Shown: positions 17,940 to 26,555 of the stretch, piece after piece | Numbering within the stretch: the stretch's first letter is position 1 | Layout of the letters: every line of letters starts with the position of its first letter | Assembly: GCF_001590685.1 (NCBI RefSeq) | Contig: NZ_CP014616.1 | Location: 2,975,001 to 3,039,000 of the forward strand | Direction: 5' to 3' | Origin: Sporosarcina psychrophila | GTDB taxonomy: Bacteria > Bacillota > Bacilli > Bacillales_A > Planococcaceae | DNA: 64,000 bases | Notes under the pieces: model-generated | Database searches by the model: none | What the model saw: the letters and a program-made list of their open reading frames with translations, nothing else | Told to the model about the DNA's origin: nothing | Position numbers and translations under genes: made by a program

Positions 17940-18164
17940 TGAAGTTGTTATTTGTTTCTGCGCAGACACTTTATTATTGAGTACGGTACAGGAAATTTTA
18001 TTTTACCCATTCAAGAGAATTTAACAGTACTTCAAGCGCAAGTTGATGTAATAACACACTACACACTTGATTCCTAGAACAAACCGAAAGAAGAATAATA
18101 TCACTGGTAAAGGGTTCTCGTCAGGGGGGAAATATAAAAAAATGTAACACTTATTTCAACGCCC

Positions 18165-18194
18165 CAAAAAAGCATCGATTATAGCACCGATACT
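18165..18194 (-). terminator. Terminator of the lipoprotein gene
   Basis: On the minus strand AGTATCG pairs with CGATGCT (one G-T pair) and is followed by TTTTTTGG, 36 bp after the lipoprotein stop codon. Confidence 0.65.
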
Positions 18195-18229
18195 TTCTAT
18201 TTTCAATTCAGGAAATAACGTATTATTTT

Positions 18230-18670
18230 TTATTTCCTTAACACTAGTTCTTTCAATTTCGTGGCATTTTCCTTGTCCATTGTACCGTAAGTATTTTCAA
18301 CCCTATCAATAATTGTTGCCGTTTCATTACCATCATTAAACCAAATAAAGTATTCAACTAATTTTTCAGTCATATGTTTATCAACACTGAAAAATAAAGT
18401 TACTTTTACATCTTCTCTTCTATCCATCTCAGCTTTTACATTTTGTTGCCATTCAATTTGGTCAAATATCACCCTCGACAAATCCACAATATCTTTATCG
18501 GTAATCATTACCGCTTCGTCATAGCTTTCATCAGGTTTCTCCACTTGAACATCAACTCTAGTTAATTGTTTCACATTCACTTTACTTAGTTTTTCCTCAT
18601 TATTGCTACAGCTTATCAAAAGCAAGGTAGATATTAAAATGATGGTAAGGGACTTAATCATTTTTTTCAC
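18230..18670 (-). CDS. Predicted lipoprotein of unknown function
   Basis: This 146-residue product has a type II signal peptide with lipobox LLLISC ending near residue 21, so it should be anchored to the outer face of the membrane. The mature part is charged and shows no domain that I recognise. The start is GTG 18670, placed 6 nt after AGGAGGTG; the longer frame to 18679 starts inside that ribosome site. It is transcribed alone and ends before a terminator. Sequence does not reveal a function. Confidence 0.65.
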   Translation of the reverse strand: MKKMIKSLTIILISTLLLISCSNNEEKLSKVNVKQLTRVDVQVEKPDESYDEAVMITDKDIVDLSRVIFDQIEWQQNVKAEMDRREDVKVTLFFSVDKHMTEKLVEYFIWFNDGNETATIIDRVENTYGTMDKENATKLKELVLRK

Positions 18671-18870
18671 AACTAACACCTCCTATTTCAGTATGTAAAG
18701 ATTTAATTACATTCCTGTTGCATTAATATGTGCGTGAAATTAGTAATACACATAACCCCAAAAATAGGAAGGAGTCCAAACGAAAAAATTCTTTATAAGG
18801 GAATGAACAGGCACTCTTAACTCAATTTCTCACCAGTCATGCATCAGATAGCATTGGGTATGAAAGCTCT

Positions 18871-19284
18871 TTATTTAACAATCGTAATCGGACAATTTAC
18901 ATGCTTCATTACTTTGTGACTGACGCTGCCGATTATCATTTCTTGAAAAGTATTTAAGCCGCGACTCCCGATGACAAGTTGGTCAATTCCTTCTGAATTC
19001 ACATACTTTATTATTTCTTGACTTGGATTCCCTTTCAACATGGTAGTCTTCGTCTTCACTCCGACATCTTTTGCTAGTTCTAAAATAGGATGCATTTTTT
19101 GCTCTCGTTTTAATGTTAAGCTCTCTGGACTTTGCGATAACAGCCGCTCATCTTTTGCCTTATTATAGTCCGAGACATAAATAACTTCTAACTGCGCATC
19201 AGGTAAGTAACGGACGATCGTAATAGCATGTTTTGCTGCACCTAAAGCATTTTCTGACCCATCAATTGCTACAGCAATCTTCAT
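18871..19284 (-). CDS. Universal stress protein, UspA family
   Basis: This 137-residue protein has the Usp fold marks: MKIAVAIDGSENALGAAKHA at the N-terminus and the C-terminal nucleotide-binding motif VIGSRGLNTFQEMIIGSVS followed by NCPITIVK, the G-2x-G-9x-G(S/T) pattern of ATP-binding members. It lies 13 bp after the SulP transporter, and such usp-sulP pairs are common in Firmicutes, where the Usp is thought to modulate the transporter or the stress response. The start follows GGGAGGAATT. Confidence 0.88.
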   Translation of the reverse strand: MKIAVAIDGSENALGAAKHAITIVRYLPDAQLEVIYVSDYNKAKDERLLSQSPESLTLKREQKMHPILELAKDVGVKTKTTMLKGNPSQEIIKYVNSEGIDQLVIGSRGLNTFQEMIIGSVSHKVMKHVNCPITIVK

Positions 19285-19297
19285 GTGAATTCCTCCC

Positions 19298-20707
19298 TTA
19301 TGTTAATCGTTTGTACAATTGTTCACTTGAAGAATTTAACCCTTGAATCTGTACCTTCACACCTTTTTGCTCAAGCTTCTGTTTCACTTTATATATTGCA
19401 CCGACTGCAGATTCATCCCACAGCTGACTGTTTTCAAAATTAATGACGATTTCATTTTCTGTAACATTGTCGAATGACTGAATAAATTTCGTAGTTGATG
19501 CAAAAAACAAAGGTCCTTTCACCTTATATCCATCTAAATCATGCGTTACTGTCACACGAGAAATTTTTGCAACAAAAAATAGCGCACTTAATATAACACC
19601 ACTAACAACACCAATCGCTAAATTATGTGTATATAAGATAATCGCAATTGTAATGAGCATAACAAGTGATTCCGATTTAGGCGCTTGTTTCAGAAACTTA
19701 AACGAACCCCAATTAAATGTTGTAATACTAACCATAATCATCACCCCGACAAGAACAGGCATCGGAATTTTGATAACTACATCACCTAAAACGATAATTA
19801 AAAACAGTAGAAATACACCCGCGGTTAATGTTGATAAGCGTCCTCGTCCACCTGATTTAATATTGATGATTGATTGACCAATCAAAGCACAACCTGCCAT
19901 CCCACCGAAAAAACCAGTGATAAAGTTGGCGATCCCTTGTCCACGTGCTTCTTTATTTTTATTACTCGACGTATCAGTCATATCATCCAATACTTGGGAA
20001 GTAAGTAATGATTCCAATAAACCAACAATCGATAAAGCCAAAGCATAAGGGAATATGATTTTTAACGTTTCAAAGTTAAGTGGAATATCTGGAAGAAAAA
20101 AAACCGGCAATGAATTTGGCATCGTCCCTAGATCACCAATCGTCTGTAACTTCACACCACTTATGAGCGCAATACAAGTCATAACGACAATCGCAACAAG
20201 AGGTGCAGGAATAGCCGTGAAAAATCGTGGAATCGCGTACACTAAAATTAATGTAACAATCGCAAATAGATAGGTCATACTGTTTGACCCAAGTAAATAA
20301 GGCATTTGTGTAATGAAAATCATAATCCCTAGTGCATTCACAAATCCAAGCATGACGGAGTTTGGGATGAAGCGCATTAAATTCGCAACACCAAGTCCCC
20401 CGAGTATTAATTGAATAATTCCTGTTAAAATTGTGGCTGCAAGTACATATTGTAGACCATGATTCGCCATTAAGCTGACGAGCACTAAAGCCATCGCACC
20501 TGTCGCAGCTGAAATTAAACCAGGTCGGCCACCTACAAACGAAATAATGACCGCAATTGTAAATGAAGCATATAACGCGACACGTGGATCTACACCCACA
20601 ATGAACGCAAAAGCCAATGCTTCGGGAATGAGTGCCAGTCCTACAACCATACCTGCTAAAAGATCGGCACGCACATTCCCAAACCACTGTTGTTTTAAAG
20701 TATACAT
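19298..20707 (-). CDS. SulP-family anion transporter with C-terminal STAS domain
   Basis: This 469-residue membrane protein belongs to the SulP/SLC26 family (sulfate, bicarbonate or dicarboxylate transport). The first helices carry GMVVGLALIPEALAFAFI, the family's substrate-pocket region, and the GFFGGMAGCALIGQSIINI block lies near residue 265. A short STAS domain occupies the last 80 residues (FENSQLWDESAVGAIYKV), a cytoplasmic regulatory domain. A BicA-like Na+/bicarbonate role is possible but the substrate is not shown by sequence. It is followed by uspA in the same operon and divergent from a resolvase-like gene across 119 bp, which may encode its regulator. Confidence 0.87.
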   Translation of the reverse strand: MYTLKQQWFGNVRADLLAGMVVGLALIPEALAFAFIVGVDPRVALYASFTIAVIISFVGGRPGLISAATGAMALVLVSLMANHGLQYVLAATILTGIIQLILGGLGVANLMRFIPNSVMLGFVNALGIMIFITQMPYLLGSNSMTYLFAIVTLILVYAIPRFFTAIPAPLVAIVVMTCIALISGVKLQTIGDLGTMPNSLPVFFLPDIPLNFETLKIIFPYALALSIVGLLESLLTSQVLDDMTDTSSNKNKEARGQGIANFITGFFGGMAGCALIGQSIINIKSGGRGRLSTLTAGVFLLFLIIVLGDVVIKIPMPVLVGVMIMVSITTFNWGSFKFLKQAPKSESLVMLITIAIILYTHNLAIGVVSGVILSALFFVAKISRVTVTHDLDGYKVKGPLFFASTTKFIQSFDNVTENEIVINFENSQLWDESAVGAIYKVKQKLEQKGVKVQIQGLNSSSEQLYKRLT

Positions 20708-20826
20708 ACGGTTCCCCTTTCATGATGTCTAAAATTATAAAAAAGCTTATGCCAATGTTAGAATGTTAATATCATATCATTTTTAGTCCCATAAGGTAAT
20801 ACTTTTGGGAAGTTAGGAGCGAAAAA

Positions 20827-21390
20827 ATGAAATACGGATATATCCGTCCGATTGTCTTGGATCAACATTGCGCCCACCAATTAAATGAACTTTTCATTGA
20901 TACATTATGTAAAGAGACACATGGACTTGCCAGGAAAAGAACAGAGCTTGAACACTTATTAATGGCACTTAAAAAAGATGATGAACTATTCGTCCAAAAT
21001 ATTGTAGTATTAGCTGATTCCCTGCAGCAGCTTTTAGATATTTTACGACTAGCAGAACGAGATCAAATCGCCATTCACTTCCTCGATGAACAATTATCCA
21101 ATCAAACAATACAAAAAGCTTCACTACTTCAAAGTGCTACTTTTTTCGCGGATTTACAATCTAAATTTCTAAGCCATTCTTCTACATTTACGCTACAAGC
21201 TGCTAAACAACAGGGTAAATCGATTGGTCGTCCACGAAAACCAGATGACAATTTACAGCTGGCTTTTTCAATGTATGACAGTAAAAATTATACGTTATAT
21301 GACATAAAAGAAGCGACTGGAATTAGTAAGTCTACTTTATATCGCTATTTGGATGATCGTTCTACATCGGTATCCGATGAGACAGAATAA
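20827..21390 (+). CDS. Catalytically dead serine-resolvase-like DNA-binding protein
   Basis: This 187-residue protein matches a Hin/Tn3-type serine recombinase in layout: an N-terminal resolvase-like domain (1-125) and a C-terminal helix-turn-helix, KSIGRPRKPDD followed by ATGISKSTLYRYLDD, as in the Hin DNA-binding domain. The active site is gone. Where recombinases have GYxRVSTxDQ this reads GYIRPIVLDQ, so the nucleophilic serine is isoleucine, and the conserved D/R helix (KLDRLGRS type) reads VVLADSLQQ. It should bind DNA but not recombine it. Divergence from sulP across a short intergenic region suggests a regulator of the sulP-usp operon; this is inference. It starts behind TTAGGAGCG. Confidence 0.7.
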   Translation: MKYGYIRPIVLDQHCAHQLNELFIDTLCKETHGLARKRTELEHLLMALKKDDELFVQNIVVLADSLQQLLDILRLAERDQIAIHFLDEQLSNQTIQKASLLQSATFFADLQSKFLSHSSTFTLQAAKQQGKSIGRPRKPDDNLQLAFSMYDSKNYTLYDIKEATGISKSTLYRYLDDRSTSVSDETE

Positions 21391-21400
21391 CAGATATAAA

Positions 21401-21621
21401 ACTAGATATGTTGCAATAAAGAATCCTACCAACAACGCTTGGCGCTAGGGGGTGCCTCCCAATTGGTCTTCTTTCTGGCTTATCGCGGGAGGCATCCACA
21501 AAGCGTCAAAGCGGTATTGGCAGGAATTCTAATTAGTTCTAAGTATTAGGACTTTTTCAACGATCTCTCAAATGCCCTTGTAAAGCGCATACGCAGGATT
21601 CATTGGTTCAACATATATAGT
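21401..21621. repeat. Family 1 MITE-like element, copy A (221 bp)
   Basis: Ends ACTAGATATGTTGCA (21401-21415) and TTCAACATATATAGT (21607-21621) are inverted. The body shares its right half (CTTATCGCGGGAGGCATCC, AAAGCGCATACGC) with copies B and C but lacks their central 280 bp. The right end touches the stop codon of the VWA gene. Confidence 0.65.
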
Positions 21622-23043
21622 TTATATTTCAAAAGCAGTAAAACTGCCTGCGTCATCAAAATCATGAACTTGAATAACCCTGTCTGAAAACTGTTCTACT
21701 ATATGTATGCTGCTTCCGAGCACTAGGGAAAGAACATTGAAATCCTTTTCTTTTTTCTTTTTGTTGAATTCTAGTAGAAACGAATCGTTTAAAGTGTCCT
21801 CACCATCCGTAACGAAAACCAAATCGGCTTGTTTAAACCGACTTTCATTGATTACATTCATCGCTTCATCAAGCGGAAGTGCAAAATTCGTGCCTCCACC
21901 TAGAAAGGTTCGAGCCAAACTAACCATATCAGACCCTTTAATTTTCCCTTTTTCATATTTATGAATTTCTGTCAGAGTAGAGAATAATATTAAGCAAAAA
22001 TCCCTTCGCTGCCTTCTCGCAATGGACATTAGGGTTAATATAAAACCTTTGGATTGTGTATCCAGTTTGTACATACTGCCTGACTGATCTAGACAAAGTA
22101 CGATTGGACCCTTCTCCAATACCTCACGCCCTTTCTGTTCATATTGCATGGTTTGGCCTTCAACAAAGCGACGAAGAAAATCGTTCTTCGATATTGGATG
22201 CATGTATAAGCCAAATTCCATCGGGAGTAACCTCTCGATATCGTTGCCTAACGTAACTCCCCTTCTTCCCATAGACTCTTTATGTATGGATTTCTGCTTT
22301 TTACGGGCTATCTGTTTGAATCTACCCGCCCACTCCGCTATTTCTTTCATCGTTTTATCAGAAGCCATTTTTTCAGCTAATGCTAGTTGGTCGCGTAAAG
22401 GAACCTTTTTTAATTCCGCATCACCACTCCCTGCACTATAGCCGCCAAGCAACGACTTTAGACCGTCTTTCACTTGTTTTGTTTCTTGCATGGCTTGAGC
22501 CAATGCTTGTGAAAAGCTATGACTGTTATTTTGAAGCAACTGTTGCAATTTCTCATCAAATTTAGTCATCATTTCATTAAAAATCTCTTCCGACACCCGA
22601 CTTCCACTCCCTGGCTCTTCTTGCCAATCCTGCTCTTGAGGTTGCCTTTGCATTGCGTGAATTTCCTGGATCTGTTTTTGAAAGTCTTCATCTTCCTCTT
22701 TTTGGTCAGCCAGCCATCGATTCGTCTTTTCTCCGAATTTCACCGTGCCGATAGCTGACAATAAATCATCCAATCGGGTGAAGCTTCGGTAGTGTACAAA
22801 GGATTCATCCGCCATGATTCTGTCCATAAGTGTTTTATTCACCTTAAGTACACAGTCTACGTCCCCTGCCAAAATTTCTGGTTTCATCTTATATAAGGAA
22901 GCCCAAATATCAGCCAATAATGGTTCGAACATTGGCAAAGCACCTTCAACTCTTACCTTTTGAAGACCCAGAGACATGTCGAAAATTTCTTTAAAACGTC
23001 TTTTATCGTATGCGTCCGTATTCAAGACTGAACGATTCTTCAT
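21622..23043 (-). CDS. VWA-domain protein, ViaA/CoxE-like partner of the AAA+ ATPase
   Basis: This 473-residue protein ends in a von Willebrand A domain with an intact metal-ion-dependent adhesion site: DQSGSM (D319), the threonine in GGGTNFA and the aspartate in FVTDGED. The N-terminal 300 residues are helical and charged, as in ViaA. Such proteins work with MoxR/RavA-type AAA+ ATPases in chaperone-like or metal-enzyme maturation roles; the ATPase gene lies 15 bp upstream in the same operon. The actual client is unknown. The 3' end is odd: the TAA stop overlaps or abuts the inverted end of a MITE-like repeat, so the natural C-terminus may have been altered by insertion. Confidence 0.82.
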   Translation of the reverse strand: MKNRSVLNTDAYDKRRFKEIFDMSLGLQKVRVEGALPMFEPLLADIWASLYKMKPEILAGDVDCVLKVNKTLMDRIMADESFVHYRSFTRLDDLLSAIGTVKFGEKTNRWLADQKEEDEDFQKQIQEIHAMQRQPQEQDWQEEPGSGSRVSEEIFNEMMTKFDEKLQQLLQNNSHSFSQALAQAMQETKQVKDGLKSLLGGYSAGSGDAELKKVPLRDQLALAEKMASDKTMKEIAEWAGRFKQIARKKQKSIHKESMGRRGVTLGNDIERLLPMEFGLYMHPISKNDFLRRFVEGQTMQYEQKGREVLEKGPIVLCLDQSGSMYKLDTQSKGFILTLMSIARRQRRDFCLILFSTLTEIHKYEKGKIKGSDMVSLARTFLGGGTNFALPLDEAMNVINESRFKQADLVFVTDGEDTLNDSFLLEFNKKKKEKDFNVLSLVLGSSIHIVEQFSDRVIQVHDFDDAGSFTAFEI

Positions 23044-23058
23044 AAAGAATACCCCCTT

Positions 23059-24234
23059 TCACATATTAAAAAAGGTGCTGGTGGAGCCCCTCTTGTCATT
23101 TTGGGATTCAAAATACCACGGTTCTAAAATACTATCCAGGATTTCATGTTCCATCGAGGTCACTTTATCAAGTAATGGGCCAATATCAGCCTTCCTACTT
23201 TGATTGTTACTTTGGAGATTCTTCAAATCAGCCACTAAAGCTTTCATTTTTTGAGTTGCTTCCATTCCTGCTTCTGGCGAATGATCCTGCAGTATGGCGT
23301 AGAATACTTCATTTGCTTCATTTTGTATGGAGTAGAGGATCTGAGTAACAACATCTTGTGAATGGTTGCGAATAATGGAAGACACGGTATCTTTTTGATC
23401 CACCGTTTCCCAGAGTACATTTTCCAGGATGACAATATCATCTATCTTCACAACTTGCCTTTGGTTTATCAACGCCTTCGCTTGAAGGACTGAAAGCGAC
23501 TGTTGAAACCGCCTGTCAGAAGGCCGAATTCCCTCGTCACGCAAATTAGTACGAATTTCCGAAAGAATTTCATACACTTCATCCGGTATTGTAACCCTGT
23601 CCGTCAAAAACTGGAGTTGAATCAATTCATCCATCGTCAAGGAAGGCATGGCCTGATTTTGACCGGTCCCCTTCATCATAGAAACAAAATTCGTATCATC
23701 CGCAATATAGTCTAGCTCGAACCGAAGTAAAAACCTGTCGAAAAGAGCTTCAAGCCCTTCTCCTTCTTCAGGATATTCGTTCGAAGCACCAATAACTGAT
23801 ATTAAAGGAACCTTTACTGGCGTTCCGTTATTATAGAAGAGTCTTTCGTTGATAAGCGTCAGTAAACTATTCAAGATTGCCGAGTTTGCTTTGAATATTT
23901 CGTCAAGGAAAACTAGATTAGCTTCTGGCATTTTAGTTGCTGTATTCCTCTTGTACACACCTTGTTCAAGGTCTTTTAACGACAACGGGCCAAAAACTTC
24001 TTCGGGTGTACTGAACCTTGTCAGCAACCATTGGAAGTATTCTGTTCCTTGTACTATTTTTGCTAATTCAAACGCCAATGCGGATTTCGCAGTTCCAGCA
24101 GGCCCAATCATGAGCATATGCTGTCTAGAGAGCAGAGCTACAAGAATCCCCTCAACTTCGTTCTCTCGTTCGAAAAACCTTGAATTGAGTGCCTGTCTGA
24201 TTTCCTCTAATTTTTTAAAATTAGTAATTGTCAT
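23059..24234 (-). CDS. MoxR/RavA-like AAA+ ATPase
   Basis: This 391-residue AAA+ protein has Walker A GPAGTAKS (residues 44-51), Walker B LVFLDEIF (107-113, D111/E112), a sensor 1 region VIGASNEYPEEGEGLEALFDRFLLR and sensor 2-like RPSDRRFQQSLSVL. The sequence and the following VWA gene resemble the RavA-ViaA pair of enterobacteria, where the ATPase hexamer and VWA protein act on respiratory or iron-sulfur enzymes. Whether that applies here is inference. ATG 24234 is preceded by TTAGGAG. A possible 46-codon gene ends 1 bp upstream and may be translated together with it. Confidence 0.87.
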   Translation of the reverse strand: MTITNFKKLEEIRQALNSRFFERENEVEGILVALLSRQHMLMIGPAGTAKSALAFELAKIVQGTEYFQWLLTRFSTPEEVFGPLSLKDLEQGVYKRNTATKMPEANLVFLDEIFKANSAILNSLLTLINERLFYNNGTPVKVPLISVIGASNEYPEEGEGLEALFDRFLLRFELDYIADDTNFVSMMKGTGQNQAMPSLTMDELIQLQFLTDRVTIPDEVYEILSEIRTNLRDEGIRPSDRRFQQSLSVLQAKALINQRQVVKIDDIVILENVLWETVDQKDTVSSIIRNHSQDVVTQILYSIQNEANEVFYAILQDHSPEAGMEATQKMKALVADLKNLQSNNQSRKADIGPLLDKVTSMEHEILDSILEPWYFESQNDKRGSTSTFFNM

Positions 24235-24235
24235 T

Positions 24236-24376
24236 TTATATAACTCCTAACTTTGGAATGTAATTAAAAAAGGTATTCGTCTTCAAATGCATCTTGCTTT
24301 CCTTTACAAAGAACATGTCGAATTTGCCTCTGAAAGATTCTTGTTCTACATAACAGTTTGATGGATACTCAGTCAT
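24236..24376 (-). CDS. Possible small ORF upstream of the AAA+/VWA operon
   Basis: An ATG at 24376 opens 46 codons (MTEYPSNCYVEQESFRGKFD at the start) and stops 1 bp before the AAA+ ATG, so the two could be translationally coupled. The ribosome site is weak (GGATGATTAAA). No relative is recognised. The tight spacing is the only argument for it. Confidence 0.35.
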   Translation of the reverse strand: MTEYPSNCYVEQESFRGKFDMFFVKESKMHLKTNTFFNYIPKLGVI

Positions 24377-24596
24377 TTTAATCATCCAATTACTATATTT
24401 TCACCATAGATGTCTTTGCACCAACTATTCTTATAGGTAACGTCATACTACTGTTGAGTAACTCATTCAGTTGGCGCTGGAAATCCGATGAATCATCCCA
24501 TTTAAATAGAAGGCATCTGTCTGGAAATAAACAACGCCTACAGTTTACAACGAGGGGTCTTCAATATCTGACAGTGGTATAGACAATGATTATCAT

Positions 24597-24634
24597 ATGA
24601 AAGGCAGTGACTGGCGCCAGTAACCGCCTTTCAT
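24597..24634. repeat. Strong hairpin in the divergent promoter region
   Basis: ATGAAAGGC (24597-24605) pairs with GCCTTTCAT (24626-24634), and the loop contains the perfect palindrome ACTGGCGCCAGT (24610-24621). Just upstream, GACAATGATTATCAT (24581-24595) resembles a Fur half-site pair. The element lies between the AAA+/VWA operon and the plus-strand lipoprotein gene; its role is unknown. Confidence 0.45.
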
Positions 24635-24719
24635 AATAGTTAGAAAAATGAAACTCTTATAACATACTTTCCGTATAAGAAGTAGATAAAAAATAAAAAA
24701 AGAGGAGGTAGTTGAGACT

Positions 24720-25316
24720 ATGTACCATAATAAATCACGTTCGAATCGTATTTCTTTCTTCATAGAGAAGGTCTTTCGAGGGAAGACTGGCGTTGTCATA
24801 TCTGCAGCTCTTACATTCCTATTACTTGTAGGCTGTACTCAAGACGAACCACAAGACAAAAACATAGAACTTATTCAAGGCTATCTGGAGTATGAATTGA
24901 CTACTCCAAATAAAGAAGCAATACAAGCACACAATGAACTGTGGAAGTGGGCTGAGAAACAGAACCAGGCGAGCGTACCATTCAGTAAAGAGTATAGCGC
25001 ATATTTAAAGGATAGCTACGGACCTTATTTTTCCGAAAGTGGTTACGATAAATTAGTGAGAACTTATGTATTAATGTTCCACTTAGCGGCGGACAAATAC
25101 GATTATCAGACAACTGTTAGTAAAATCGTTATAGAGCAAAATAAAGACACCCCAACGAATTATTACTTTACTGTTTATATTGAATATGAAAAAAAAGGGG
25201 AAGATAAAGTGGATGCAGAAATAACAGGGATAGCGATTCTTCGCCCAGGTGGAATAGAGGAAATTAAGTACCTTGGTGATAAGAAAATGTTGAGAACGCT
25301 TCTATCAGACGATTAA
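24720..25316 (+). CDS. Predicted lipoprotein of unknown function
   Basis: This 198-residue protein has a basic N-terminus of about 25 residues, a hydrophobic stretch GVVISAALTFLLLVGC and a cysteine near residue 39 that fits a lipobox (LLVGC). The mature part contains YEKKGEDKVDAEITG-like alternating strands but no domain that I recognise. AGAGGAGGTAG lies 8-9 nt before the ATG. It is monocistronic and ends before a terminator at 25432. An unusually long n-region for a lipoprotein signal is noted; a later start is possible but no better ATG with a ribosome site was found. Confidence 0.65.
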   Translation: MYHNKSRSNRISFFIEKVFRGKTGVVISAALTFLLLVGCTQDEPQDKNIELIQGYLEYELTTPNKEAIQAHNELWKWAEKQNQASVPFSKEYSAYLKDSYGPYFSESGYDKLVRTYVLMFHLAADKYDYQTTVSKIVIEQNKDTPTNYYFTVYIEYEKKGEDKVDAEITGIAILRPGGIEEIKYLGDKKMLRTLLSDD

Positions 25317-25431
25317 GTAGGAAAAGTAGATAATGAAATTTCAAAAGAAATCACCCAACTAATGGATGCTTATAGTTGTAGTTGATAAGTTGTTGTAAAG
25401 TGTCTCTCATAACTCACAAAAAAATATATAA

Positions 25432-25459
25432 AAAGAGCGCTTATAGGGCGCCCTTTTTT
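25432..25459 (+). terminator. Terminator of the lipoprotein gene
   Basis: AAGAGCGC pairs with GCGCCCTT (one mismatch) and is followed by CTTTTTTAA. Confidence 0.7.
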
Positions 25460-25576
25460 AATGCTTTTATCGATGATAGTCTTCTCTTTAACGTTCTGAG
25501 TAAAGTACGATTTCCATTGTTATTTGTTTATTCCCCCAAAAGAGACCCCGTTAGTTATGTCACTGAAATTCTTCTG

Positions 25577-26215
25577 TTATCTCTTCACTCGTGAAATCGT
25601 CATCCCATCCCCGATTGGAATAAGAAGCGATTCCAATTGGGGATGATTTGCTACCGTTTCATTGAATGTTTTCATTAATTCTGTATAACGTTTTGGTTTC
25701 GCCTCCGGATCCACTACACTACCGCCAGCCAGTACGTTATCCGTCACGATTAACGCACCCGCCTCCGCAAGTCGAATGCAATAGTCTAAGTAATTTTCAT
25801 AGTTTTCTTTATCTGCATCGATAAAGAAAAAATCAAATCGCTGCCCCTTGTCAACTAATCCTTCAAGGCTTTTCAAAGCTGGCCCCGTCCTATAAGATAC
25901 TTGATCACCAAAGCCAGCCTTGTCTAAATTGCTAGCTGCTAACTTAGCATATCTCTCCTCTAATTCAAGGGAAGTTAATTTCCCTTCACTACCAAACCCT
26001 TTGGCAAGACAAATTCCACTATAGCCGCCAAGCGCCCCGATTTCCAGCACATTTTTTGCCCCTGAAATGGCTGTCAGCATCGTAAGTAGCTTGCCAGAAG
26101 AAGGTGAAACCGATATGGCAGGCATACCGTTTCCTTCAATCGATGCAATCACTTCCTCCAACAGAGTATCTTGCTTCGTAAATACTGAATCGATATATCC
26201 GTTAATTTTTTTCAT
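25577..26215 (-). CDS. SAM-dependent O-methyltransferase (catechol/caffeoyl-CoA OMT type)
   Basis: This 212-residue class I methyltransferase of the caffeoyl-CoA/catechol OMT family shows VLEIGALGGYSGICLAKG (SAM motif I, about residues 60-77), LTSLELEERYAKLA, and the metal-binding FFFIDADKENYENYLD with NVLAGGSVVDP. It would methylate a catechol-like hydroxyl using a divalent cation. The B. subtilis relative YrrM is close in pattern. ATG 26215 overlaps the end of the upstream small gene by 14 nt, so the two are translationally coupled; a start at 26242 would overlap more and has no better ribosome site. Confidence 0.87.
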   Translation of the reverse strand: MKKINGYIDSVFTKQDTLLEEVIASIEGNGMPAISVSPSSGKLLTMLTAISGAKNVLEIGALGGYSGICLAKGFGSEGKLTSLELEERYAKLAASNLDKAGFGDQVSYRTGPALKSLEGLVDKGQRFDFFFIDADKENYENYLDYCIRLAEAGALIVTDNVLAGGSVVDPEAKPKRYTELMKTFNETVANHPQLESLLIPIGDGMTISRVKR

Positions 26216-26537
26216 CCAACTCAATCCCTTCCTCATTAGCATCTACCATTGGCTTGCGATCCGACATTTCATCTACATTGATTTCAAATAGTTGAATAAA
26301 CTCATTAATGATCATATCAATCGCTTTTAATTCACCGACTAAAATCGGCTGGATTGATTGAAACTCGGGTTGATCTAACTGTTGCATAATAGTTGAACGC
26401 TTCAGATGCATACGCTCTAAAAACGCAATTGCTCTCCCTCGACGAAAGGTTTTCGCACCACGCTGATGCACGCCCTCTTCCCCACCGTGGCGTCTGCCGC
26501 GATGACGACCTTCTCCCTTGATATGTTCTTCTCTCAT
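26202..26537 (-). CDS. Small Arg/His-rich protein of unknown function, coupled to the methyltransferase
   Basis: This 111-residue protein has an N-terminus rich in Arg, His and Gly (GRHRGRRHGGEEG), followed by the conserved-looking KTFRRGRAIAFLERM and PILVGELKAIDMIINEF. The rest is helical and acidic. It is not a membrane or secreted protein. I recognise the pattern from other Bacillales genomes but no function can be assigned. It is the first gene after a promoter that carries two GTATAC-N4-GTATAC operators and overlaps the methyltransferase start, so it belongs to a regulated two-gene operon. GGGAGGAG precedes the ATG. Confidence 0.7.
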   Translation of the reverse strand: MREEHIKGEGRHRGRRHGGEEGVHQRGAKTFRRGRAIAFLERMHLKRSTIMQQLDQPEFQSIQPILVGELKAIDMIINEFIQLFEINVDEMSDRKPMVDANEEGIELDEKN

Positions 26538-26555
26538 TTGTATTCTCCTCCCTCT

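Larger units (their letters stand above)
17723..18229. other. Intergenic region with two minus-strand terminators
   Basis: This 507-bp gap holds the MFS promoter region on its left, two hairpins (17896-17939 and 18165-18194) and a 41-codon plus-strand reading frame (17952-18077) without a good ribosome site. Nothing else is seen. Confidence 0.4.

Noticed and set aside
17952..18077. 41-codon plus-strand frame starting TTG with plausible composition (IEYGTGNFILPIQENL)
   Set aside because: No ribosome binding site and too short to judge. It could be a gene remnant, but support is insufficient.
20133..20723. 196-codon frame antisense-shifted within sulP
   Set aside because: Cysteine-rich, low-quality composition and full overlap with the well-supported SulP gene mark it as a shadow.
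24581..24599. Fur-box-like GACAATGATTATCAT upstream of the AAA+/VWA operon
   Set aside because: It matches only about 15 of 19 positions and the flanking genes are not iron genes, so it was not listed as a Fur box, only mentioned.
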